DNA of 64,000 bases from JBCBKL01 sp038521825 (GTDB taxonomy: Bacteria > Pseudomonadota > Alphaproteobacteria > Rhodobacterales > Rhodobacteraceae), in assembly GCA_038521825.1 (NCBI GenBank), contig JBCBKL010000011.1, positions 53,769-117,768 of the forward strand. Reading direction: 5' to 3'. Shown here in pieces: positions 52,917 through 61,375 of the stretch (its first letter is position 1; each line of letters begins with the position of its first letter). The position numbers and the translations under genes are program-made. The notes beneath the pieces are model-generated. The model made no database searches and was not told the DNA's origin. It saw only the letters and a program-made list of their open reading frames with translations.

Positions 52917-52958
52917 GAAAAAACGCCCCGGCGTCGGACAAGACCATAACGCCGGGGC
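52917..52958 (-). terminator. Intra-operon terminator between rhaS and rhaT
   Basis: On the minus strand GCCCCGGCGT (52958-52949) pairs perfectly with ACGCCGGGGC (52934-52925), a 10-bp stem with a 14-nt loop, followed by G and TTTTTT (52923-52918). It lies right after the binding-protein gene, so it should lower expression of rhaTPQUK relative to rhaS. Confidence 0.85.
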
Positions 52959-52971
52959 AGGGGAGAACTGA

Positions 52972-53973
52972 TTAGAAGATCGATTTGAACTGGTTGATAT
53001 TCGAAGCGTCGTAGACGAACGGATCAGCCATTGCGGCAGAGTTTGTCTCGTCCAGCGTGATCGATCCCATGCGTCCCATCGGGATTTCACCACCGGGTTC
53101 TGCCGTTGCTGCGCCTGAGGCCAAAGCATGCGCGATCATCGTGGCGGAATAGCCCAGATCGATCGGGTTCCAGATTGCGAAGGATTTCGATGCGCCGGAT
53201 TCTATGGCGCCGGCCATTTCTGACGGCAGACCAAGGCCGGTTACATTGATCTCTCCGATCTTGCCCGCATCGGCCACAGCCTGCGCTGCAGCCACGATCC
53301 CAACCGAGGTCGGCGCGATGATTGCGTCGAGGTCGGGATAGGATTGCATCAGGCCTTGGGCCTCGCGGTACGATTTGTCAGCCAGGTCATCGCCATAAAC
53401 GGTGGCTACCACCTCGATCCCCGCATAGTTGCCGAGCACCTTGTTCATCTCTGCGATCCAGGTGTTCTGGTTAGTGGCGGTGGCAGAGGCCGAGAGAACA
53501 GCAACCTGGCCACCATCCGGCAAGTGATCCGCCGCTAGCTTGATGATCATGTTGCCGATCAGCGCGTTGGACGACGGGTTCAGGTGCATCTGACGGCCTT
53601 CTTCGGCCACGCCCGAGTCCCAGGAGATGACCGTGATGCCACGCTGCATCGCACGCTTCAGCGCCGGGGCCAACGCATCTGGATCATTTGCAGAAATCGC
53701 GATGGCATCGACGCCCTGGGCGATTAGCGAATTGATAACCTCGATCTGCCCCTCGGCAGTGGTGTCAGTGGGGCCGGTATAGATCACTTCAACGCCGCCC
53801 AACTCAGCGGCTGCTTCCTCGGCGCCTTCTGCGGCTGCCTCAAAAAAGCCGATACCCAGAGCCTTGACCACGAGCGCAATGCGCATGTCGTCTTGCGCCA
53901 AAGCGCTTGTGCCCATCATGCCCGCAGCAAGGCTGAGCCCAGCCACCAGCGCGGTAAAATTCCTACGTTTCAT
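52972..53973 (-). CDS. rhaS: Rhamnose ABC transporter substrate-binding protein
   Basis: A 333-residue CUT2 binding protein. The signal peptide covers about 1-26 (GMMGTSALA then QDD). MRIALVVKALGIGFFEAAAEG, PTDTTAEGQIEVINSLIAQGVDA, ISWDSGVAEEGRQMHLNPSS and GLGLPSEMAGAIESGASKSF match rhizobial RhaS. GGGAGGAAA before ATG 53973 sets the start. First transporter gene after the regulator. Confidence 0.9.
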   Translation of the reverse strand: MKRRNFTALVAGLSLAAGMMGTSALAQDDMRIALVVKALGIGFFEAAAEGAEEAAAELGGVEVIYTGPTDTTAEGQIEVINSLIAQGVDAIAISANDPDALAPALKRAMQRGITVISWDSGVAEEGRQMHLNPSSNALIGNMIIKLAADHLPDGGQVAVLSASATATNQNTWIAEMNKVLGNYAGIEVVATVYGDDLADKSYREAQGLMQSYPDLDAIIAPTSVGIVAAAQAVADAGKIGEINVTGLGLPSEMAGAIESGASKSFAIWNPIDLGYSATMIAHALASGAATAEPGGEIPMGRMGSITLDETNSAAMADPFVYDASNINQFKSIF

Positions 53974-54008
53974 TGGTTTCCTCCCTAAGTTAAATTCTGT
54001 GCTGCGCC

Positions 54009-54812
54009 TCAAGAGGCTGCTTCAGCTTCCTGACCTGCGCCCGGCTGGGCCACGATCAGGTTCACGTCCGCAGCGTCGAGCAGGGCAGCCGCCTGGTCCG
54101 AAATTCCTTCATCCGTGATAACGGTGGTGATGCGGGATAGCGGGCAGAGAACAAGGCTTGAGCGCTGCTCGAACTTCGAGCTGTCGACCAGCACCACAAG
54201 CTCATCTGCCTGGCCGATCAGCTTTTGCTCGGCCTGTATGAGCAACGGATCGGCTTCCATAAGGCCTATGGGGCCTAGTCCCTGAGCGCCCATAAACATC
54301 CGCTTGGCATAGAAGTTCCGGGTCACATCATTGTCGAAGGGTGACAGGATGATGTTCTGTTCGCGATAGATCGTACCGCCTGACAGGGTGATCGTATTCT
54401 TCGAATGACGCAGCAGATGCTCGGCAATTGGGAACGAGTTGGTGAATATCTGGCAGCGCCGAGATGCCAGCGGATGCACCATCTGAAAGGTGGTCGTGCC
54501 ACCATTGATGATGATCGAATCGCCGTCTTTGCATAGATTAACCGCGGCGCGGGCGATGGCCTGCTTTTCGGCAATCCGCATCGTTTCATTAACGGCGAAA
54601 GGCCTTCCGGCGAGACCGACGAATTGTGGTGGCGAGATCGCCTCGGCGCCGCCGCGCACGCGCCGCAGCTTGTTTTGCATGTGTAGCGTGGCGATGTCGC
54701 GGCGGATCGTCGCCTCTGATGCACTCGTGAGATTGCAGAGATCAGCGACGGTTACGACGGGCCGGTCTTGGACGGCGGACAGAATAACCCCGTGGCGCTC
54801 TTTCTCGTGCAT
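54009..54812 (-). CDS. rhaR: DeoR-family transcriptional regulator of rhamnose genes
   Basis: A 267-residue DeoR protein. N-terminal winged HTH (VTVADLCNLTSASEATIRRD, then RRVRGGAEA, the DeoR hallmark) and C-terminal sugar-phosphate isomerase-like effector domain (GDSIIINGGTTTFQMVHPL, FMGAQGLGPIGLM, VVLVDSSKFEQRSSLVLCP). It heads the minus-strand unit rhaR-S-T-P-Q-U-K and faces rhaD; rhizobial RhaR is a negative regulator. GGGAGG precedes ATG 54812. Confidence 0.9.
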   Translation of the reverse strand: MHEKERHGVILSAVQDRPVVTVADLCNLTSASEATIRRDIATLHMQNKLRRVRGGAEAISPPQFVGLAGRPFAVNETMRIAEKQAIARAAVNLCKDGDSIIINGGTTTFQMVHPLASRRCQIFTNSFPIAEHLLRHSKNTITLSGGTIYREQNIILSPFDNDVTRNFYAKRMFMGAQGLGPIGLMEADPLLIQAEQKLIGQADELVVLVDSSKFEQRSSLVLCPLSRITTVITDEGISDQAAALLDAADVNLIVAQPGAGQEAEAAS

Positions 54813-54880
54813 ATGAGCCTCCCTTGAGATTGGACGGTGAGAAAAAATCTTCGACGTGTCAATCAAAAATGATCAAAAGT

Positions 54881-54905
54881 AATCACGCTGCATTGCAGCA
54901 TGATT
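54881..54905. promoter_or_regulatory. Palindrome in the rhaR-rhaD promoter region
   Basis: AATCACGCTGCA and TGCAGCATGATT flank a single T; eleven of twelve pairs match. Nearby are direct repeats of ATCAAAA (about 54863-54878) and two TTGACA elements, one for plus (54924-54929) and one for minus (54858-54863). The dyad lies between them, where a repressor could block both promoters. Good -10 boxes at normal spacing were not clear. Confidence 0.6.
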
Positions 54906-54998
54906 GAATTTGACCGAAGATGATTGACAGACTGCAGATAAAACAGCACCAATATAGATAAGGCGCGCTGGTCTTTTGAGGCCAACTGGGAGGACGTG

Positions 54999-57101
54999 AT
55001 GTTGAAAGCTGTTGAGAAGCAGTTGCTCAAAAACCGTTGGGAGACCGCAAAGACAGAGGGGATGAGCGAAGCGGAACTCTTGCTCTATCGGTCCAACATT
55101 CTTGGATCCGACAAGCGCGTGACGAACTACGGTGGCGGCAACACGTCCGCGAAAGTAACAGAGACCGACCCGCTAACCGGCGAGCAAGTTGAGGTGCTGT
55201 GGGTCAAGGGTTCGGGCGGCGATATCGGTTCGATGAAGCTCGATGGATTTGCAACCCTATACCTGGAAAAGCTCAACGCCCTCAAATCGTTGTACCGGGG
55301 TGTCGAGTTCGAGGACGAGATGGTGGGTTATCTTCCCCACTGTACTTTCAAGCTGAATCCGCGCGCGGCCTCGATCGATACGCCGCTCCACGCCTATGTG
55401 CCGCGCCTGCATGTCGATCACGTGCACGCCGACGCCATCATCGCCATCGCCGCATCCAGGAATTCCAAAGAATTGACCCGCGAGATATTTGGCGAACGTA
55501 TCGGCTGGTTGCCGTGGAAACGACCGGGTTATGAGCTGGGTCTTTGGCTCGAGAAGTTCTGCCTGGAAAATCCGGATGCCGACGGTGTCGTATTGGCAAG
55601 CCACGGTCTTTTCACCTGGGGCCACACCGCCCGCGAATGCTATGATACCACGATCGACGTCATCAACGTCGCGACGGCTTGGCTGGCAGAACGCACTGCC
55701 AATGTTCCCGCTTTCAGTGGCGCGAAGCACGATAGCCTTGAACCTGCTGCCCGCCGCGAAATCGCCGCCCGGCTGATGCCTGCCATCCGAGGATTTGTTA
55801 GTGGCAACCAGCACATGGTGGGCCACTTCAACGACAGCGCCGCCGTGTTGGAATTCGTTAACGCAGAAGGCATGCCCCCGCTTGCGGCCCTTGGTACGTC
55901 CTGCCCCGATCACTTCTTGCGGACCAAGATCTGCCCGCTTGTGATCGATTATGACCCTTCGAAGAACAATATCGATGAAGTCTTGAAGGGCCTTCCAGCC
56001 CAGATCGCCGCATATCGCGACAATTACGTGGCCTATTACGAGCGCTGCAAACGCGACGACAGCCCGGCCATCCGAGACCCGAACGCGGTTGTCTACCTCA
56101 TCCCCGGTGTTGGGATGATTGCATTCGCCAAGGACAAGGCGACGGCGCGGATCTCCGGCGAATTCTACGTCAACGCCATCAACGTGATGCGCGGCGCCAC
56201 TGCCGTTAGCCAGTACCAAGGTCTGCCGGAGCAGGAGGCATTCGACATCGAGTACTGGCTGCTCGAAGAAGCAAAACTCCAACGGATGCCAAGGCCCAAA
56301 TCCCTCGCCGGGCGGATTGCGCTCGTGACCGGTGGCGCGGGCGGGATCGGCGCTGCGACCGCCGAGCGCTATCTGGCCGAGGGCGCTTGCGTCATGCTCG
56401 CCGATATTGATGCCGACAGCCTCAAAATAGCCAATGATGCGCTTGTCCAGCGGTTCGGCAAGGACGTCGTGCGTTCCGTTGTGATGGACGTCACGGATGA
56501 GGCGGCTGTCGTTTGTGCAATGGCAACGACGGCCGTGGAATTCGGGGGTATCGACATTCTGGTGTCCAATGCCGGCATCGCGTCCTCCGCCCCGATCGAG
56601 GATACCTCGCTCGAACTCTGGAACCACAACATGAACGTTCTGAGCACCGGTTACTTCCTCGTCAGCCGCGAGGCCTTCAAGATGATGCGGGTGCAAGGCA
56701 TGGGTGGGTCGATCGTTTTCGTGGCCTCGAAGAATGGGCTCGCTGCGTCGCCCAATGCATCCGCCTATTGCACGGCAAAGGCATCAGAGATTCACCTGGC
56801 TCGTTGCCTGGCGCTCGAGGGGGCAGAAGCAGGCATTCGTGTGAACGTCGTCAATCCCGACGCCGTGCTGCGAGGCTCAAAGATCTGGGAAGGCGATTGG
56901 CTCGACCAGCGGGCGCGCACCTACGGCACGGACAAAGAGGGGTTGGAAGAGATGTATCGCAACCGGTCCATGCTCAAGCGGTCAGTCCTGCCCGAAGACA
57001 TCGCCGAGGCCTGCTATTTCTTCGCGGCCGAGACATCAGCGAAGTCCACAGGCAACATTCTCAACGTTGATGCTGGTAACGTCCAAGCGTTTCCGCGCTA
57101 A
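54999..57101 (+). CDS. rhaD: Bifunctional rhamnulose-1-phosphate aldolase / lactaldehyde dehydrogenase
   Basis: A 700-residue fusion. The N-terminal class II aldolase domain (about 20-400) has GGGNTSAK, LWVKGSGGDI, the zinc ligands in HVDHVHADA (about 136-144) and VLASHGLFTWG. The C-terminal SDR domain (about 435-700) has TGGAGGIG near 446 and Tyr-x3-Lys (AYCTAKAS) near 590. It splits L-rhamnulose 1-phosphate to DHAP and L-lactaldehyde, then oxidises the lactaldehyde. GGGAGG lies before ATG 54999; a GTG directly upstream is the alternative start. Confidence 0.92.
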   Translation: MLKAVEKQLLKNRWETAKTEGMSEAELLLYRSNILGSDKRVTNYGGGNTSAKVTETDPLTGEQVEVLWVKGSGGDIGSMKLDGFATLYLEKLNALKSLYRGVEFEDEMVGYLPHCTFKLNPRAASIDTPLHAYVPRLHVDHVHADAIIAIAASRNSKELTREIFGERIGWLPWKRPGYELGLWLEKFCLENPDADGVVLASHGLFTWGHTARECYDTTIDVINVATAWLAERTANVPAFSGAKHDSLEPAARREIAARLMPAIRGFVSGNQHMVGHFNDSAAVLEFVNAEGMPPLAALGTSCPDHFLRTKICPLVIDYDPSKNNIDEVLKGLPAQIAAYRDNYVAYYERCKRDDSPAIRDPNAVVYLIPGVGMIAFAKDKATARISGEFYVNAINVMRGATAVSQYQGLPEQEAFDIEYWLLEEAKLQRMPRPKSLAGRIALVTGGAGGIGAATAERYLAEGACVMLADIDADSLKIANDALVQRFGKDVVRSVVMDVTDEAAVVCAMATTAVEFGGIDILVSNAGIASSAPIEDTSLELWNHNMNVLSTGYFLVSREAFKMMRVQGMGGSIVFVASKNGLAASPNASAYCTAKASEIHLARCLALEGAEAGIRVNVVNPDAVLRGSKIWEGDWLDQRARTYGTDKEGLEEMYRNRSMLKRSVLPEDIAEACYFFAAETSAKSTGNILNVDAGNVQAFPR

Positions 57102-57124
57102 AGATCGACCCGGGAGGAGACGGA

Positions 57125-58363
57125 ATGAGCTATGACCTCGCGAAAGAGGCGTTTTCCGAATGGGGCGTCGACACCGAAGCAGCGCTGGAACGTTTGGCGG
57201 CGGTCTCAATCTCGGTCCATTGCTGGCAAGGCGACGATGTGGTGGGGTTCGAGACCCGCACCGGCAGTTCGGGCGGCGGCATCCAGGCCACCGGCAATCA
57301 CCCTGGGCGGGCCCGAACACCCGATGAACTGCGCGTCGATCTGGAATTTGCCTTTGGTATGATACCGGGCCGGCACCGACTGAACCTGCATGCGATGTAT
57401 CTGGACACAGACGAGACCCCCGACCGCGACGAGATCGAATTCAGACATTTTGCGCCGTGGGTGGATTGGGCCAAGCAGCAAGGGCTTGGCCTCGACTTCA
57501 ATCCAACCTTCTTTGCCCATGAAAAGGCCGACGACAACCTGACGCTTTCGCACCCCGACGTCGGTATCCGCGACTTTTGGATCGAGCACGGCAAACGTAC
57601 GCGGAACATTGCCGCGAAGATGGGGGCCGAATTGGGAACACCGGCGGTCAACAACATCTGGGTGCCGGATGGTTTCAAAGACACGCCGGTTGACCGGATG
57701 GCAGCCCGGAGGCGATTGGAAGGATCGCTCGATGCCATGCTGACCGAGACGCAAGACAAAGCACGGATGCTCGATGCGGTGGAATCCAAGCTCTTTGGCA
57801 TTGGTGTTGAAGCATGCACCGTCGGCAGCCACGAGTTCTATCTTGGCTACGCCATCCGGAATGGCACGCTGCTTTGTCTGGATATGGGTCACTTTCACCC
57901 GACAGAGAGCGTCGCCGACAAGCTTTCGTCCGTCGCGCTGTCACTTGATGAAATCCTGCTCCATGTCTCGCGCCCGATGCGGTGGGACAGCGATCATGTG
58001 ATCCTGCTCAATGACGATATCCTCGCCATGGCGCAAGAATTGGTCAGCGCCGATCTGCTCGGACGTACCCATATCGGGCTCGACTTCTTCGACGCCACGA
58101 TCAGCCGAACGGCAGCCTGGGTTATCGGGACGCGCAACATGCAAAAGGCGATTTTGCGCGCTTTGCTGACACCTCTCGCTGATCTCCGGTCAGCCGAAGA
58201 CGGGCTCGACTTCACGAAAAGGCTGATTGTGACCGAAGAGATCAAGGACTTGCCATTTGGCGCAGTCTGGTCGGAATTCTGTGCGCGCAAAGGTTGCCCC
58301 ACTGGCCTGACGTTGCAGAACGAACTCGACGCCTACCAACGCAAAGTGGCAGCGCGGAACTAA
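57125..58363 (+). CDS. rhaI: L-rhamnose isomerase (rhizobial type)
   Basis: A 412-residue TIM-barrel isomerase converting L-rhamnose to L-rhamnulose. SVHCWQGDDVVGFE, RHRLNLHAMYLD, GLDFNPTFFAHEK, LLCLDMGHFHPTESVAD and HIGLDFFDATISRTAAWVIG carry the metal-binding His, Glu and Asp residues of the family. It follows rhaD by 23 nt with GGGAGGAGA before the ATG. Confidence 0.92.
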   Translation: MSYDLAKEAFSEWGVDTEAALERLAAVSISVHCWQGDDVVGFETRTGSSGGGIQATGNHPGRARTPDELRVDLEFAFGMIPGRHRLNLHAMYLDTDETPDRDEIEFRHFAPWVDWAKQQGLGLDFNPTFFAHEKADDNLTLSHPDVGIRDFWIEHGKRTRNIAAKMGAELGTPAVNNIWVPDGFKDTPVDRMAARRRLEGSLDAMLTETQDKARMLDAVESKLFGIGVEACTVGSHEFYLGYAIRNGTLLCLDMGHFHPTESVADKLSSVALSLDEILLHVSRPMRWDSDHVILLNDDILAMAQELVSADLLGRTHIGLDFFDATISRTAAWVIGTRNMQKAILRALLTPLADLRSAEDGLDFTKRLIVTEEIKDLPFGAVWSEFCARKGCPTGLTLQNELDAYQRKVAARN

Positions 58364-58450
58364 GGCGCGTTGATTTGCATTCTGCATATCGGCTTCAGTG
58401 AGTGCGGGTGACTCTTGGCTGGTCTTAGACATATTGGCGTATATTCAAGA

Positions 58451-58477
58451 GAAAACGCCGGCTGCGTGAGCCGGCGT
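58451..58477 (-). terminator. Terminator of the rpsF-rpsR-rplI operon
   Basis: ACGCCGGCT (58455-58463) and AGCCGGCGT (58469-58477) form a perfect 9-bp stem with a 5-nt loop. On the minus strand the stem ends in TTTTCTC, 28 nt after the rplI stop. It may also help end rhaI transcription on plus. Confidence 0.75.
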
Positions 58478-58505
58478 TCGTCATTTTCGAATCTGATCTT
58501 GCCGA

Positions 58506-59147
58506 TCAGGGCGAGGGCGCTTCGTCTTCGTTCTGCCCCTCGGGCGTTTCGACGACCCCAGCGGATTCGGCCAGTTCCTCGTCTTCCGACGCTGCGGCGC
58601 CAATATCGTCGAAGAGTTCCTGGATCTCGAATTCCGCCGCCGCTTCTTCCTCGGCCGCCAGTTCCTGGATCGACTTGCCCGACGCCTGCAATTCGGCCTC
58701 TTCTTGAGACCGGGCAACGTTCAGCTTGATGTCGACCTCAATCTCAGGGTGCAGCGTCACGTGGACGGTGTGCAGGCCCAGCTCCTTGATTGGGCGAGCG
58801 ATGACGATCTGCTTGCGATCGACCGAAAAGCCGGCTTCGGTTGCGGCTTCTGCAGCGTCGCGCGTGGTCACGGAGCCGTAAAGGTTGCCGCCGTCCGACG
58901 CCTGCCGGATCACGATGAACTGTTGGCCATCAAGACGGCCACCCAGGTCCTCGGCCTCTTTCTTGGATTCGAGGTTGCGGGCTTCGAGCTGCGCCTTTTG
59001 GGATTCGAACGCGGCTATGTTCTCTTTCGAGGCTGTCAGAGCCTTGCCCTGGGCCATCAGGTAATTGCGCGCATAGCCGGGTTTGACGTCGACGACGTCA
59101 CCCATCTGCCCCAGCTTGGCGACGCGTTCTAGAAGGATCACTTGCAT
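58506..59147 (-). CDS. rplI: 50S ribosomal protein L9 with acidic C-terminal extension
   Basis: A 213-residue L9. The N-terminal domain has MQVILLERVAKLGQMGDVVDVKPGYARNYL, the long connecting helix follows, and the C-terminal domain ends near residue 150 (HTVHVTLHPEIEVDIKLNVAR). The last 60 residues are an acidic low-complexity tail (AAEEEAAAEFEIQELFDD, then SEDEELAES). Typical L9 is about 148 residues; extended forms occur in Rhodobacterales. It is third in rpsF-rpsR-rplI. Confidence 0.96.
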   Translation of the reverse strand: MQVILLERVAKLGQMGDVVDVKPGYARNYLMAQGKALTASKENIAAFESQKAQLEARNLESKKEAEDLGGRLDGQQFIVIRQASDGGNLYGSVTTRDAAEAATEAGFSVDRKQIVIARPIKELGLHTVHVTLHPEIEVDIKLNVARSQEEAELQASGKSIQELAAEEEAAAEFEIQELFDDIGAAASEDEELAESAGVVETPEGQNEDEAPSP

Positions 59148-59158
59148 GTCGGCTCTCC

Positions 59159-59386
59159 TTACTTAACGGCGTAGGGCAGCAACGCAAGAAAACGCGCGCG
59201 CTTGACCGCCCGGGCCAGTTCCCGCTGCTTTTTCGCCGAAACGGCGGTGATACGGCTGGGCACGATTTTGCCGCGCTCAGAGATGTAGCGTTGCAGCAGG
59301 CGCGTGTCCTTGTAGTCGATTTTTGGCGCATTGTCGCCCGAGAACGGGCAAACCTTGCGGCGGCGGAAGAACGGTTTTGCAGCCAT
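59159..59386 (-). CDS. rpsR: 30S ribosomal protein S18
   Basis: A 75-residue S18: FFRRRKVCPFSGDNAPKIDY, RLLQRYISERGKIVPSRIT and KQRELARAVKRARFLALLPY are family hallmarks. It lies 11 nt upstream of rplI and 12 nt after rpsF, with GGAG before the ATG. Confidence 0.97.
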   Translation of the reverse strand: MAAKPFFRRRKVCPFSGDNAPKIDYKDTRLLQRYISERGKIVPSRITAVSAKKQRELARAVKRARFLALLPYAVK

Positions 59387-59398
59387 TGTGATGTCTCC

Positions 59399-59767
59399 TT
59401 ATGCCCGGCGCTCGCGGCGGTCGCCACGGTCACGGTCGCGGTCATCGCGTTTCTGCATTTGAACCGAGGGCCCCTCGGCATGTTCGTCGACCTTGATAGT
59501 CAGAACCCGCATGACGTCTTCGTGCAGACGCATCAGGCGCTCCATCTCTTGCACGGCGGGTGCCGGTGCATTGGTGCGCAGATAGGCATAGTGGCCCTTG
59601 CGGTTCTTGTTGATCTTGTAGGCCATCGTCTTAACACCCCAGTATTCGTGATCCACGAGGGTGCCGCCATTGTCGGTGAGGACGGTGCCAAAATGTTCGA
59701 TTAGTCCCTCGGCTTGCGTGTTCGACAAGTCCTGACGGGCGATCATCACATGCTCGTAAAGAGGCAT
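59399..59767 (-). CDS. rpsF: 30S ribosomal protein S6
   Basis: A 122-residue S6: MPLYEHVMIARQDLSNTQAE, VDHEYWGVKTMAYKINKNRKG, HYAYLRTNAPAPAVQEMERL. The C-terminus is an Arg/Asp-rich tail (DDRDRDRGDRRERRA). GGAG before ATG 59767 sets the start; the longer frame from 59833 has no ribosome site. Confidence 0.97.
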   Translation of the reverse strand: MPLYEHVMIARQDLSNTQAEGLIEHFGTVLTDNGGTLVDHEYWGVKTMAYKINKNRKGHYAYLRTNAPAPAVQEMERLMRLHEDVMRVLTIKVDEHAEGPSVQMQKRDDRDRDRGDRRERRA

Positions 59768-60009
59768 GGTAGCTCCACTTCTATCAAGGCGCATTTCAAA
59801 GACCGGGGCCATGATCCCCTGCGGCCCGGTCACGAGAGACTGCGCGGAAAAGGTTGGTGCAGGGATGCGCCCGTATACACGGCCGGGTCATTTCTGCAAG
59901 AGGAAGTTACCCAACGTCAGCGCCCCGACATGACCATTTGGGTGCCCCATTTCCGACCGGTTTCAAGACGAATTTGCAATCGGCCAAGTGAGTATTGAGG
60001 ATTGAGTTC

Positions 60010-60489
60010 ATGGCGATGATCACGGATCACAGCAACCACCCAGGCGGTACGGTAACCGAGCCTGGCCGTCGTGTTGCGTTGCATGAGGTGCTGCTGTTCG
60101 TCGGCGGTGTGCTGCTTTTGCTTGTTGCGGCGGGCATGTGGATCGCTCCGCGTGCTTACTGGGGCGAAGATCTTTTTGCCACCAAGTTGCTGTTGTCGAT
60201 GATCCTGTCATTCGTCGGTGTTGCGATGGTTCAGGCCGGTCTGATCCTGCCTCGCCGCGAGGTCGAAATCGATACGGATAAGGGCGAAGTGCGCGTCGTT
60301 CGTCATGCCCGCGGCAAGAAACACATACTGAACGCCTGTGCGTTTGAACATCTTGCCGCTGCGCAAAGCGACAATGTCGTGCGGCTTTGGGACGGGTTTG
60401 GCAACTACATGGCCGATATCCCCCTGAACGAACCCAGCACGCGTGGACGGTTGATCATGGCGCTGAAAGCGGCGGGCAAAATCGACTGA
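60010..60489 (+). CDS. Small membrane protein, function unknown
   Basis: A 159-residue protein with two transmembrane helices near residues 25-45 (EVLLFVGGVLLLLVAAGMWI) and 57-80 (FATKLLLSMILSFVGVAMVQAG). A soluble C-terminal part (VEIDTDKGEVRVVRHARGKK) looks like a membrane-tethered PH-like beta domain. ATG 60010 has GAGGA eight bases upstream. No function can be assigned. Confidence 0.78.
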   Translation: MAMITDHSNHPGGTVTEPGRRVALHEVLLFVGGVLLLLVAAGMWIAPRAYWGEDLFATKLLLSMILSFVGVAMVQAGLILPRREVEIDTDKGEVRVVRHARGKKHILNACAFEHLAAAQSDNVVRLWDGFGNYMADIPLNEPSTRGRLIMALKAAGKID

Positions 60490-60615
60490 TTTCCGCCGAT
60501 CTTTCAGGCGTCTGTTCACAAATGCGCAGGGTTTGTTGAAACGTACGGCATTGCTTCGTTAACTGTTTGGTACATCTTGTCGAACGGACAATCACCAAAC
60601 CCCGGAGCCATTCCA

Positions 60616-61194
60616 ATGAAATCGATTCTGTTGGCCGCAGCCCTGACCACCACTGCGAGCTTCGCCATCGCAGCCGAGAAATACACGCTCGACTCAAGCC
60701 ACAGTCAAGTCATCTTCAACTATAATCACCTTGGCTATTCAACGACGTACGGCATGTTCGCTGGCTTCGAAGGCGAAATCATGTTCGACAAGGACAATCC
60801 TGCGAATTCGAGTGTCACAGTCTCGATGCCGACCAAGTCTATGTTCACCGGCTGGGAACAGCGCGAAGCGCATTTCATGTCCGGTGACTTCTTCGGCGCC
60901 GAGGATGGTGACCTGATCACCTTCACGTCGACCGCGATCGAGGTCACGGGCGACGACACGGCAATGATCACCGGTGACCTGACCATGAACGACGTCACCA
61001 AGGCGGTCGTTCTGGATGCTAAACTTAACCAGAGCCAACCTTATCCCTTTGGACCCAAGCAGGGCGTTGAATGGGCAGGCTTTGACGCCACGACAACGCT
61101 GCTGCGCTCTGATTTCGGGCTGGGTGCATTTGCTCCGGCGGTGAGCGACGAGGTCGAAGTGTTTATCTCGATCGAAGCGGCGAAGGCGGAATAG
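60616..61194 (+). CDS. YceI-family periplasmic protein
   Basis: A 192-residue lipocalin-like protein with signal peptide 1-20 (TTTASFAIAA then EKY). The YceI domain landmarks are YTLDSSHSQVIFNYNHLG, GDFFGAEDGDLITFTST, GDLTMNDVTKAVVLDAKL and STTLLRS-like DATTTLLRSDFGLG. Family members bind isoprenoid-type lipids in the periplasm. GGAG precedes the ATG, and a terminator follows. Confidence 0.92.
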   Translation: MKSILLAAALTTTASFAIAAEKYTLDSSHSQVIFNYNHLGYSTTYGMFAGFEGEIMFDKDNPANSSVTVSMPTKSMFTGWEQREAHFMSGDFFGAEDGDLITFTSTAIEVTGDDTAMITGDLTMNDVTKAVVLDAKLNQSQPYPFGPKQGVEWAGFDATTTLLRSDFGLGAFAPAVSDEVEVFISIEAAKAE

Positions 61195-61223
61195 CCACCG
61201 CTCCGCGTTATGATGTCGAAGTG

Positions 61224-61250
61224 GGGCGGGTTTTGGGACCCGCCCTTTTT
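61224..61250 (+). terminator. Rho-independent terminator after the YceI gene
   Basis: GGGCGGGT (61224-61231) pairs perfectly with ACCCGCCC (61238-61245) around a 6-nt loop, followed by TTTTT. It is 30 nt after the stop codon. Confidence 0.88.
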
Positions 61251-61375
61251 GCGTCTGCAAATGGCCAACGTCATTTGGACGGGGCTTTGTGCAGTTGACT
61301 GTCGCTCGGGGTGATGACCTTTCTTCGTCTGCGCAGGTTCACAGACGGCCTGGACAGACTCCCGCTGGTGCCGAG

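Noticed and set aside
55257..56696. 479-codon open frame on the minus strand
   Set aside because: Antisense to rhaD; no domain or ribosome site.
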